Source: CAZDDB01 sp963843285 (lineage in GTDB: Bacteria; Acidobacteriota; HRBIN11; JAKEFK01). From it: a stretch of DNA of 64,000 bases. Shown here in pieces: positions 1 to 7,841 of this stretch (positions within the stretch are counted from its first letter, which is position 1; each line of letters opens with the position of its first letter). The translations under genes and the position numbers were made by a program. Where the stretch lies: positions 310,001 to 374,000 of the forward strand of contig CAWJJO010000002.1 in NCBI GenBank assembly GCA_963843285.1. The letters run 5' to 3'. The notes beneath the pieces are model-generated. The model saw only the letters and a list, made by a program, of their open reading frames with translations. It was not told the DNA's origin and did not search any database.

Positions 1-112
1 TCGTTTGATGCTCATGCATTCCTTGCGACACGATTTTCTTCGTAATCTGGTCGAGCAGGAATACGGCGATCGAAACAAGAAGATATTTCGAACGCTCCCG
101 CCAGTGGCTCAT
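1..112 (-). CDS. lspA: signal peptidase II (lipoprotein signal peptidase), N-terminal fragment
   Basis: Only the first 37 codons are inside the window. The reading starts ATG at 112 and gives MSHWRERSKYLLVSIAVFLL, then DQITKKIVSQ. A basic N-terminus, a first membrane helix and the DQ-x-TK motif are typical of the start of LspA, the membrane aspartyl protease that removes the signal peptide of prolipoproteins. The start codon overlaps the ileS stop (ATGA, 109-112), and ileS-lspA is a very common bacterial gene order. Two lipoprotein-like sulfatases in this window would be substrates. The rest of the gene lies beyond the left edge. Confidence 0.8.
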   Translation of the reverse strand, partial: MSHWRERSKYLLVSIAVFLLDQITKKIVSQGMHEHQT

Positions 113-2877
113 CTTGTTTCCGCCAGGAGTTGATCCAGCACCGCAGCACAACGCGCACACACCCCTGGATAGACCAGGTTTGAGCCGACGTCACTTCGGA
201 TTTGCCAGCAGCGGGCACATTTTTCACCCGACGCTTTTCGTATTTCAAATTTTGTCTCAGGTCCATCCTGCAACTCCGCCGTGGAAACAATGAACAGTTC
301 CGGCAAGAACGATTCAAACCGTCTCAACACTGCATCATTCCCGGTAACAAGGACGGATGCCTCCAGCGAAGAGCCGATCTCTTTTCGCTGTCGAGCCTCC
401 TCCAGAAGCTTCAACACCGATTCGCGGAATTCCACCAGCCTTGTCCAATCCAGTTTCTCCTGATCGCTGAGCCAATCTTTGTGCTCTGTTTCAAATTCGG
501 TCAGATGAACCGATTCAGGTTGTCCGGAAAAATGAGACATCTCGCGCCAGACCTCTTCGCTTGTAAATGAGAAAATTGGAGCTGTCATTCGCACAAGCTC
601 ATGAAGGATCCGAAACATCACAGTTTGGGCCGAGCGACGTTTGACACTTCGCGAGTGCGAAACATATAAGCGGTCTTTGTTGATGTCCAGATAGAAAGCA
701 CTCATTTCCACAACGCAAAAACGGTAGATCGAATGATAGACAACATGATATTCATACCGCTCGTACCCATCGAGGACTTTACGCGATAGATCGGACAACT
801 GCTGCAGAGCCCAGCGATCCAGGGGCTCCAGTTGATGGTCCGGCACTTGATCGATTTCCGGATTGAAGTCGTACAAATTGGACAAATGATATCGGAACGT
901 ATTGCGGATTTTTCGATACGCCTCCGCGATCCGGGTCAGTGTTTCCTTGCCGATCGCAATCTCTTCCCGGTAGTCCACCATTGCGACCCAGGTGCGAAGG
1001 ATCTCGGCTCCGTGCGTCCTCAAGATGTCTTCAGGATCGATGTAATTGCCCAGACTTTTGGACATCTTCTTTCCTTCGGCATCGACCACCATCCCATGAG
1101 TGACAACAGTCCGGTACGGAGCCGTCCCGCGAGTCTTGATCGCCGTCATTAGAGAGCTGTTAAACCATCCGCGATATTGATCGTTCCCTTCCAGATAGAG
1201 GTCGGCAGGCCATCGCAGATCCTCTCTTCGATCCATCACAGCCGCATGACTGCAGCCTGAATCAAACCACACATCCAGGATATCGAGCCCTTTTTCAAAA
1301 TCCGTAGAATTGCAACTCTGACATTGGACGCCTTCCGGTAATAATTTCTCCGCCGGGTACGTGTACCATGCATCCGCTCCTTCCTTTTCATAAATGTCTG
1401 CAACAAAATCAAAGATGCGGTCATCGCGCAGAAACTCCTTGCACTGCTTGCAATAGAACGCAGTAATTGGCACACCCCAAACCCGCTGCCGTGATATCGT
1501 CCAGTCCGGCCGGGATTCGATCATGTTATGCATCCGATCCTCTCCCCATTTGGGAAGCCACTGCACGCGTTTGATTTCTTGCAACGCTTCCTTTCGCAGA
1601 GAATCCAGAGAAATAAACCACTGTTCGGTTGCACGAAATAGAATCGGATTGTGACATCTCGGACAATGCGGATATGTGTGATCGTATTTTTCAAAATGGA
1701 GCAGCATTTCGCTATCTCGCAAATGCGCTACAATCTTTGGATCTGCATCGAATACAAACATTCCGCCAAAAAAAGGCACGTCGGAGTAGTACCGTCCGCG
1801 TCCGTCAATCGGAGTCAGAATTTCCAGACCATACTTTACGCCGCTATAGTAATCATCGGCCCCATGGCCGGGAGCAGTATGAACGGCTCCTGTCCCCTGG
1901 TCCATGGTTACGTAATCCGCAAGAATCAAAAGGGAATCACGATCTAGAAACGGATGCCGCGCCGTCCGTTTTTCAAAGCGTTTCCCGGAAATTACAGTCA
2001 GAATCGTTCCTTCCGGAAGTCCTGTCGCTTTGCGAACCGCGGGCAGCATCTTCTCTGCAAGGATGTATGTTTCGCCGGAGGGAACTTCGTAAGCGACATA
2101 GTTCTCGTCTGGGTGAAATGCGATCGCCAGATTCGCCGGAAGGGTCCAGGGTGTAGTCGTCCAGATCAAGACAAAAATCCTTTTTCCGGCCAGAGCAGGA
2201 TCCAATGAGCTCCAATCTTCCTTTACCGGGAACTTTACATAGATGGAAGGGGACCGGTGATCCTGATATTCCACTTCCGTATCCGCCAGCGCGGTTTCGC
2301 ACGACCAGCACCAGTGGACCGGCTTGAATCCCTTATATACATTGCCGCTTCGGAAAAACTCTCCATACATCCGCGCAATGGTGGCCTGATAGGAATAACT
2401 CATGGTCATGTATGGATGATCCCAGTCGCCCAGGATGCCGAGACGTTTGAACCCCTGACGCTGAATTTCCAGATACTTCTCCGCGTACTGCCGGCATTCT
2501 ATGCGGAATTGGACGGGATCCATGTCCTTTTTTTTTGCCTTCGTAAACTTTTCAACCTGAAGCTCGATCGGCAAACCGTGACAATCCCATCCGGGGACAA
2601 ACGGAGAATCAAATCCCATCATGGATTTTGATTTAACGACGAGGTCTTTGAGGACTTTGTTGATTACATGACCGAGATGGATCTTGCCGTTTGCATACGG
2701 CGGACCGTCGTGAAGGATGTATTTCGGCTTTCCTTTCTTGGATTCGCGAATCTTGCCGTAGAGATCGAGCTCCTCCCAGAACTTCATCAATTCCGGCTCG
2801 CGCTGCGTCAAATTTGCCTTCATCGGAAATTTTGTTTGAGGCAAATTCAACGTTTTTTTCAGTTCTTTTTCATCCAT
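109..2877 (-). CDS. ileS: isoleucyl-tRNA synthetase
   Basis: Class I aminoacyl-tRNA synthetase of 922 residues, the usual bacterial IleRS length; it charges tRNA-Ile in the cytoplasm. The adenylate-forming HIGH-type motif is PPYANGKIHLGH near residue 60, the KMSKS motif is KKMSKSLGN near residue 600, and the WTTTPWTLPANLA stretch belongs to the CP1 editing domain. The C-terminus has the bacterial zinc finger CARCWQ...CARC. ATG at 2877 gives the expected MDEKELKKTLNLPQT start. It is followed by lspA with a 4-nt overlap and preceded by a 205-bp gap that carries a palindromic repeat. Confidence 0.98.
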   Translation of the reverse strand: MDEKELKKTLNLPQTKFPMKANLTQREPELMKFWEELDLYGKIRESKKGKPKYILHDGPPYANGKIHLGHVINKVLKDLVVKSKSMMGFDSPFVPGWDCHGLPIELQVEKFTKAKKKDMDPVQFRIECRQYAEKYLEIQRQGFKRLGILGDWDHPYMTMSYSYQATIARMYGEFFRSGNVYKGFKPVHWCWSCETALADTEVEYQDHRSPSIYVKFPVKEDWSSLDPALAGKRIFVLIWTTTPWTLPANLAIAFHPDENYVAYEVPSGETYILAEKMLPAVRKATGLPEGTILTVISGKRFEKRTARHPFLDRDSLLILADYVTMDQGTGAVHTAPGHGADDYYSGVKYGLEILTPIDGRGRYYSDVPFFGGMFVFDADPKIVAHLRDSEMLLHFEKYDHTYPHCPRCHNPILFRATEQWFISLDSLRKEALQEIKRVQWLPKWGEDRMHNMIESRPDWTISRQRVWGVPITAFYCKQCKEFLRDDRIFDFVADIYEKEGADAWYTYPAEKLLPEGVQCQSCNSTDFEKGLDILDVWFDSGCSHAAVMDRREDLRWPADLYLEGNDQYRGWFNSSLMTAIKTRGTAPYRTVVTHGMVVDAEGKKMSKSLGNYIDPEDILRTHGAEILRTWVAMVDYREEIAIGKETLTRIAEAYRKIRNTFRYHLSNLYDFNPEIDQVPDHQLEPLDRWALQQLSDLSRKVLDGYERYEYHVVYHSIYRFCVVEMSAFYLDINKDRLYVSHSRSVKRRSAQTVMFRILHELVRMTAPIFSFTSEEVWREMSHFSGQPESVHLTEFETEHKDWLSDQEKLDWTRLVEFRESVLKLLEEARQRKEIGSSLEASVLVTGNDAVLRRFESFLPELFIVSTAELQDGPETKFEIRKASGEKCARCWQIRSDVGSNLVYPGVCARCAAVLDQLLAETR

Positions 2878-2942
2878 ACCGGTTCCAACAAACTGTAGAT
2901 TGTATGCCTACAATGTGGGATGTCAAACTCGAGAGAGGAATT

Positions 2943-3075
2943 TACCACGGAGTACACGAAGAGCACGGAGAACTTTTGGCTTTCTTTTCAGAATTTCTCA
3001 GAAATTCGGGAGTCCATCAACGATCGAAGGCCAAACAATTCCATACCTCCGTGCACTCCGTGTGCTCCGTGGTGA
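2943..3075. repeat. inverted repeat with tandem CACGGAG-type arms (family C)
   Basis: The left arm ACCACGGAGTACACGAAGAG is mirrored by a right arm ending CTCCGTGGTGAA, separated by about 75 bp. Each arm is itself a loose 8-10 bp tandem repeat (CACGGAG, CACGAAG). The same architecture with variant bases recurs at 12558, 37728, 51268, 51869 and 58683, with one arm only at 14705. It fills the gap between the coiled-coil gene and ileS. No protein function is inferred. Confidence 0.8.
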
Positions 3076-3082
3076 ACTCAGA

Positions 3083-4138
3083 TCAATGCAGGAGCGCGAA
3101 GACGGCGCCGACAAATAAGAGTGCCATTCCGCCGGAGACAACAAGAAACTTCATCCACGCGCCCCGATCCATTGCCCTGGAAAGTGATTCGGCTTCCTGG
3201 ATCATTTTGTTTCGGCTAGAAACTTCACGATTCAGCCGGTCCAGTTGATCATAGTTTTCCCGGAACGCGCGCTCTTCCAGCCGCAGAGGTTCCACTTTCC
3301 AGCCAAGATCGTACAGATACGGCTCCATTTCTTTGCGATACAGCTCCATCTGACGAGTGGCTTGTTTCTTTTTATCTTCCAGCTGCTGGATTTGCTGATT
3401 GTAATCTTTGATTCGTTGCTCATAGTCTCGCCGGACGGTCTCTTTCTCCTGGTCCAACCGCTCAATCAAGGATTTTTCCCTGGCCAATTCCATCTTTAAT
3501 TTTTCAATCTTTGAAATCAGCAAAGGAATCTGGCAGTCTATCTCGCACTTCTGAGTGTGAATGAGGCGGATGGCATCCTGTTCCAGTTGAATCCCGGACG
3601 GCTTCTCTGCAGCATCAGCCAGATCGAATTCCTGAATCGCCTGCTGATGTTCACGTATCTGTTGAGACAGATGATCCTGTTTTGTTCTGAGTTCTTCCAT
3701 CTGGACCTTGTTGTTTTCCTTTTCTGCATTGATGCTCTCAATCCTTTTCCGGTGAGGCACGATCTGCTCTTCAATCTGATCCAGATCCTGATTGAATTTC
3801 GAGGTGAGATCCGTTTTGGAAGCGTCGATGTCTTTGATTTGCGTATCGTGTTCACCGTATGTTGTTTTCAAACGGTTCATTTCGATCTGAAGCTCTTTTA
3901 AGTGAACAAGAATCCCTGCGAGATCCGGGTGGGTGACATGGGCCTCCCATGCTCGCACACCCAGAGCATGGACATACTTTTCCTTTTCCTTTTCAAATCC
4001 TTTGATTTCAAAATAGAGGCGGGTGACGGCGCCTTTGCGCTTGATTTCCGAGAACCCGGTTCTAAAAATTATAGAAACCCGGCTCGCGATTGTCTGTTCT
4101 TCCGGGTCTGTCTTGACTTCGACCGTGTTCCCCATCAT
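3083..4138 (-). CDS. coiled-coil protein with C-terminal membrane anchor, unknown function
   Basis: A 351-residue protein that I do not assign to a named family. Residues from about 80 to 320 are rich in E, K, Q, L and R with heptad-like spacing, so a long coiled coil is very likely. Residues about 328-351 (FLVVSGGMALLFVGAVFALL) form one transmembrane helix at the very C-terminus, so the protein looks tail-anchored with most of its mass in the cytoplasm. The N-terminus has no signal peptide. A consensus-like promoter lies just upstream at 4153-4181. It may be co-transcribed with ileS and lspA, although a repeat separates them. Confidence 0.75.
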   Translation of the reverse strand: MMGNTVEVKTDPEEQTIASRVSIIFRTGFSEIKRKGAVTRLYFEIKGFEKEKEKYVHALGVRAWEAHVTHPDLAGILVHLKELQIEMNRLKTTYGEHDTQIKDIDASKTDLTSKFNQDLDQIEEQIVPHRKRIESINAEKENNKVQMEELRTKQDHLSQQIREHQQAIQEFDLADAAEKPSGIQLEQDAIRLIHTQKCEIDCQIPLLISKIEKLKMELAREKSLIERLDQEKETVRRDYEQRIKDYNQQIQQLEDKKKQATRQMELYRKEMEPYLYDLGWKVEPLRLEERAFRENYDQLDRLNREVSSRNKMIQEAESLSRAMDRGAWMKFLVVSGGMALLFVGAVFALLH

Positions 4139-4152
4139 CTCCAGTGATCCGT

Positions 4153-4181
4153 ATCATATTACTCGTAGGGTGCTTTGTCAA
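4153..4181 (-). promoter_or_regulatory. sigma-70-type promoter of the coiled-coil gene
   Basis: On the minus strand TTGACA (4181-4176) is followed after exactly 17 nt by TATGAT (4158-4153). Transcription would begin close to the start codon at 4138, giving a very short leader. Confidence 0.6.
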
Positions 4182-4210
4182 TAGTACTACATCTAGTAAA
4201 TCTGGAACCT

Positions 4211-4338
4211 ATGGAGCGCAGGCTTCCCGGCTATGGAGCGCGGGCTTCCAGCCCGCCGCTCATCGAGGAGCTATCTAATCTGGCGGACTGGAAGTCCGCG
4301 CTCCGACTGCATTTTTCAACAGCCTCGGCCTCTGGCCT
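4211..4338. repeat. palindromic GGAGCGCGGGCTTCC repeats (family B)
   Basis: A cluster of the motif GGAGCGC(A/G)GGCTTCC and its complement GGAAG(T/C)CCGCGCTCC, closed by CTGCATTTTTCAACAGCCTC. The arms could fold into hairpins. Related copies occur at 5770, 13500 (inside a gene), 30680, 36937, 39568, 42568, 46165 (inside a gene) and 63043. Confidence 0.75.
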
Positions 4339-4347
4339 GCAAAATTA

Positions 4348-5109
4348 CTATCCAGGCTGTGCGATCGTCGAGCTACAGCCCCAGGTCGTGCAATGCCGGT
4401 TTTCATTCCAGCATGCCTGGTGCACGCGCGTACCGCATTGATTGCACAGGACAATCGTCTCGGTTTCAGGCTTCAGTCGTTCACGGCAATATGGACAGAA
4501 CTCGGTTACGCGGACGGGTGTCAGTTTCAACGCGAGCTGTCGTTCGTACGCATCCACGATCCGGACGATTGCTTCGAGCGCGTCCTGAAACTTGTCAGGG
4601 GAAAGGCGGTTCGGTACTTTCTGGTACAGTGCCTTCAGGGCGCCGCGGTAAATCTCCAACCGACTGACCGGCCCCAGTCTTGCTGCTTGCTCCATGATCT
4701 CCGGAGTTTCCAGAAATTGACGCGCCGATTCCGGCTGATTGCTGTGTGCAAGATATGGAGTGCCCGGAACCTCCTCTTCCGAAAAGATCTCTTCTTCGAT
4801 ACGGAAATTGGGAGATCGCGTGATGAGGCGCAACCAGAACTTCTGAATTACAGGAACGTGAATTTCCAATTCATCGGGCAAACGCCTCTCGCGCGCAAAC
4901 AACCGAAACCGGTACTCTATGAGAATATCTCTTCCGGCAAATCTTCCACGGAAGCGACAGATGTTACGTTTGAAACCAAAATTTCTTGTAAAATTTCCCG
5001 GAATTCCTTCGCATAGTGCTTGTAGAAAACCTTCATTTGTGACTGCAAGCCAGTATCCGCCGCCTGTAAGAATAGCAACTATGATTACAAGCTGCGCGAG
5101 TAGCTCCAC
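4348..5109 (-). CDS. membrane-anchored protein with C-terminal Prok-RING-like zinc finger
   Basis: A 253-residue protein with one N-terminal membrane helix (LLAQLVIIVAILTGGGYWLA). A central stretch of unknown function follows. Near residues 210-245 there is a cysteine/histidine cluster, CPYC...CNQCGTRVHQACW followed by HCTTWGC, which matches the pattern of the prokaryotic RING-finger family (paired CxxC, then HxxC and C..C). Such domains bind zinc; ubiquitin-ligase activity should not be assumed. Its gene follows hsp20 on the same strand after a terminator-like hairpin. The physiological role is unknown. Confidence 0.65.
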   Translation of the reverse strand: MELLAQLVIIVAILTGGGYWLAVTNEGFLQALCEGIPGNFTRNFGFKRNICRFRGRFAGRDILIEYRFRLFARERRLPDELEIHVPVIQKFWLRLITRSPNFRIEEEIFSEEEVPGTPYLAHSNQPESARQFLETPEIMEQAARLGPVSRLEIYRGALKALYQKVPNRLSPDKFQDALEAIVRIVDAYERQLALKLTPVRVTEFCPYCRERLKPETETIVLCNQCGTRVHQACWNENRHCTTWGCSSTIAQPG

Positions 5110-5143
5110 AAAAAGGATTGTAAACGATTCAGATCAGGGAAGG

Positions 5144-5187
5144 GAAAAAAGAAAAGGCAGGAAAAGCGTGTAAAAGCGGTCCCTGCC
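5144..5187 (-). terminator. intrinsic terminator downstream of hsp20
   Basis: Reading the minus strand, the GGCAGG arm (5187-5182) pairs with CCTGCC (5161-5156) and is followed by the T-rich tract TTTTCTTTTTT. A T-run at 5190-5196 on the other side would allow weak function on the plus strand too. It lies 14 nt after the hsp20 stop codon. Confidence 0.6.
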
Positions 5188-5200
5188 GGTTTTTTTAACG

Positions 5201-5635
5201 TTATGCGTTGACGTTGACTTTGATCTGTTTCGGCTTGGATTCTTCGCGTTTTGGCATCGTGATCTTCAGTACGCCGTTCTTGTAATCGGCGGCAATCTTT
5301 TCCGGAGAAACGGTATGCGGAAGTACGAAACTTCGCGCAAAGGAACCGTAAGAGCGTTCAATGCGGTGATAGTTGTTCTCATTCACCTCTTGTTCCATTT
5401 TCCGCTCGCCCTTTAAATAGAGTGTGTTGTCCTCAATTCGGACTTCCACATCCTTTGGGTCCATATCCGGAAGATCCGCTTTCAATACGATCCCCTGATC
5501 ATCTTCATAGATGTCAACGGCCGGTGCCCAGCTGCCTGCGAACAAGCCTTCATATTGCTGAGTCCGTGTTTTGGGGAATCCTTCCTCTAATAGACGATTC
5601 ATTCGATCCTGTAACGTCATGATATCTCTAAACAT
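5201..5635 (-). CDS. Hsp20/alpha-crystallin small heat shock protein
   Basis: A 144-residue ATP-independent holdase chaperone. Residues about 40-135 form the alpha-crystallin domain: PAVDIYEDDQGIVLKADLPD at its start, NTLYLKGER in the middle, and the GVLKITMPK motif near the end. The short C-terminal tail KPKQIKVNV holds the I-x-V-type motif used for oligomerisation. An AGGAGG ribosome-binding site lies 9 nt before ATG 5635 and a near-perfect promoter lies at 5670-5698. No HAIR or CIRCE element is visible, so how it is heat-regulated is unclear. It is followed by a terminator and appears monocistronic. Confidence 0.95.
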   Translation of the reverse strand: MFRDIMTLQDRMNRLLEEGFPKTRTQQYEGLFAGSWAPAVDIYEDDQGIVLKADLPDMDPKDVEVRIEDNTLYLKGERKMEQEVNENNYHRIERSYGSFARSFVLPHTVSPEKIAADYKNGVLKITMPKREESKPKQIKVNVNA

Positions 5636-5669
5636 GTGTGTTAACCTCCTGGAAATTGAGTACAGATAT

Positions 5670-5698
5670 ATAATAAAATATTAGTATATTAATGTCAA
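5670..5698 (-). promoter_or_regulatory. sigma-70-type promoter of hsp20
   Basis: On the minus strand TTGACA (5698-5693), a 17-nt AT-rich spacer, then TATTAT (5675-5670). The surrounding 60 bp are strikingly AT-rich compared with the rest of the window. Confidence 0.65.
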
Positions 5699-5769
5699 GT
5701 ATGAATAAAGTATTTAATAACAATAATTTACGAGTCTAGATATTCTTAGCTGGAGAGCGGGGTGAGACC

Positions 5770-5860
5770 CTTGAAAAATGCAGGATGATGATATTTCCTG
5801 GCTGGAGCGCGGGCTTCCAGCCCGCCAGTCATGGAGGAGCAACACAGCCTCGGGCTGGAT
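5770..5860. repeat. family B palindromic repeat
   Basis: Begins with TTGAAAAATGCAGG, the complement of the closing motif of the 4211 copy, and continues with GGCTGGAGCGCGGGCTTCCA and CAGCCCGCC. It sits in the 250-bp gap between the divergent hsp20 and sulfatase genes. Confidence 0.7.
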
Positions 5861-5885
5861 TTTTTTCAGATGGTAAGATGGTAGC

Positions 5886-7841
5886 GTGTACCGATTTTTA
5901 TATCTCTTATTTGCTTTGTCAACGCTTTCTCACGCCGGCAATTCCAATCTGCTTCTGATTACAATCGACACCTTGCGATCGGATCATCTGGGGTGTTATG
6001 GGAGCAAGAACGTTTACACCCCAAATCTGGATGCACTCGCAAGAGATAGCCTCTTTTTCGAGAACGCGGTTTGTCCGGCGCCGCTGACGCTTCCCTCGCA
6101 CACATCTTTGATGACCGGCAGGTACCCTTTTCATCACGGAGTTGTGGATAATGCCGGGGCCGTCAACATAAGGGAGACAACACTTGCTGAGATTTTGCGG
6201 GTCCGAGGTTATCACACATACGCATTCGTGGGGGGATTTCCCCTGGATCATCGTTTCGGGCTCAATCAGGGTTTCGATACATATGATGATTCTTTTCCGA
6301 GAAAGTCGAACCAATCGCTCGATTTTCGTTCGGAGCGTTCAGCGGATCAAGTTTTGAACGCAGTTCAATCGGTACAAATTCAAGAACCGTATTTTGTCTG
6401 GGTTCATTTCTATGATCCTCACGCTCCTTACTTGCATGGCGGATATGGCGGCGAGATTGAATTTGTGGACCAGCAGGCCGGTCTGCTGTTGAAGCGCTTT
6501 GCCGCTTCAAATCCTGTGATTGCTGTCGCAGGAGACCATGGGGAGAGTCTTGGCGAACATGGTGAATGGACCCACCGCATCTTTTTGTATGACAGCACTG
6601 CGCGCGTCCCGTTTTTGATCAAAGGTCCGGGAGTATCGTCTGCGCGTGTCCGCGGACAGGTGCGGCTGATCGATTTTCTTCCTACGGTTCTGCGAATTCT
6701 GAAGGTTCCGCTTCCTCCGAATCTGGACGGAGTTTTGCAGCCCGATCATGCCGGATCGCCGGCATATCTGGAATCCAGATTTGCGCAATTACAGCTTGGA
6801 TGGAGTCCGTTGTCTGCGATCCGGACAGACGAGTGGAAATATGTTGAAGCTCCAAAACCCGAGCTCTACAATCTGCATCTGGATCCAGATGAAAAGAACA
6901 ACGTTGTACAGAAGCAGCCGGAAATCGTGAAGGAACTCAGGTCGAAAATTCCACAATCCGCAATTCGCAATACACAATCCGCGATCTCACCGGAGATGGC
7001 CGAAAAACTCGCTTCTCTCGGTTATGTCAGCGGGAGCTCAAACACGACCACCAGCAACATTGATCCAAAGGATCGAATCACTGTTTGGAACGAAATCGAA
7101 AGGGCTGTCGATCTGGAAAATACACGTCCGGAGGAGGCGATCGCGATTCTGGAGCGTGCCAGGAAGGCCGATCCCGGCAATCCGATGGTACTTGGATTTC
7201 TTGCGCAGAAGTATGCCGAATCAAACCGGCTCGATGAGGCAAAGCAGATTTTACAGCAGGTCCTGGCGCGTGATCCAAAAAACACGCTCGCGTTGCACCG
7301 CATTACGGTTGTCTGCCTGAAACAAGGGCAGGCTCCCGAAGCGAAAAAGTGGGCTGAATCGCTGAATACTTTGGACCCGCGCAATGCAGATTCGTGGCTT
7401 CTTCTGGCGCGCGCCAATTTGAAATTGAAAGATTCGAATGCGGCCGCAGCGAATCTGAAGAACGCGCTCGACATTGATCCGCAGGATCAGGCCCTGCGGA
7501 TTGATCTTGCCAATCTTTACCTGCAGATGGGAGATCTGGATCACGCCCGCGCCAGCTTTGAACAAGTGCGCCGTACGGATTCCGAGAACCTTCAGGCCCT
7601 CAATGGCCTTGCCACCTGTTCGTTCAATGCCGGGGACCTGACAACTGCCGAAGGGTTCCTGAACAAGGCGTTGCTGGCAGGTCCAAAGGATATCCAGACG
7701 AAAATGAATCTTGCTCTACTCTATTCGAAGCAAGGGAAAAAGGCCGAGGCCGTTGCTCTCTACCGCGAGATAACAAGTTCTGCTGAAGCTCCTGCAGATT
7801 GGAAAGCGGAGGCCCGTGCCCGCCTGCAGGAGATGGAATGA
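5886..7841 (+). CDS. exported sulfatase-fold hydrolase with C-terminal TPR domain
   Basis: A 651-residue protein starting at GTG 5886 with a signal peptide (YRFLYLLFALSTLSHA). Residues 20-380 are an alkaline-phosphatase/sulfatase-superfamily domain: metal-binding ITIDTLRSDHLGCYG, nucleophile region LTLPSHTSLMTG, and the second metal site GDHGESLGEHGEW. The position of the formylglycine Cys/Ser in true sulfatases is Thr here, so phosphodiesterase or transferase activity is as likely as sulfatase activity. The catalytic part ends at EKLASLGYVSG; residues about 400-651 are TPR-like helical repeats (e.g. DPGNPMVLGFLAQKYAESN). It is coupled to the next gene by an ATGA overlap. Two paralogues lie at 12629 and 14699. 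Confidence 0.85.
   Translation: MYRFLYLLFALSTLSHAGNSNLLLITIDTLRSDHLGCYGSKNVYTPNLDALARDSLFFENAVCPAPLTLPSHTSLMTGRYPFHHGVVDNAGAVNIRETTLAEILRVRGYHTYAFVGGFPLDHRFGLNQGFDTYDDSFPRKSNQSLDFRSERSADQVLNAVQSVQIQEPYFVWVHFYDPHAPYLHGGYGGEIEFVDQQAGLLLKRFAASNPVIAVAGDHGESLGEHGEWTHRIFLYDSTARVPFLIKGPGVSSARVRGQVRLIDFLPTVLRILKVPLPPNLDGVLQPDHAGSPAYLESRFAQLQLGWSPLSAIRTDEWKYVEAPKPELYNLHLDPDEKNNVVQKQPEIVKELRSKIPQSAIRNTQSAISPEMAEKLASLGYVSGSSNTTTSNIDPKDRITVWNEIERAVDLENTRPEEAIAILERARKADPGNPMVLGFLAQKYAESNRLDEAKQILQQVLARDPKNTLALHRITVVCLKQGQAPEAKKWAESLNTLDPRNADSWLLLARANLKLKDSNAAAANLKNALDIDPQDQALRIDLANLYLQMGDLDHARASFEQVRRTDSENLQALNGLATCSFNAGDLTTAEGFLNKALLAGPKDIQTKMNLALLYSKQGKKAEAVALYREITSSAEAPADWKAEARARLQEME

Noticed and set aside
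1629..2156. Long open frames on the plus strand opposite ileS
   Set aside because: They lie wholly within a strongly conserved synthetase gene on the other strand, have no recognisable content and no ribosome-binding site.
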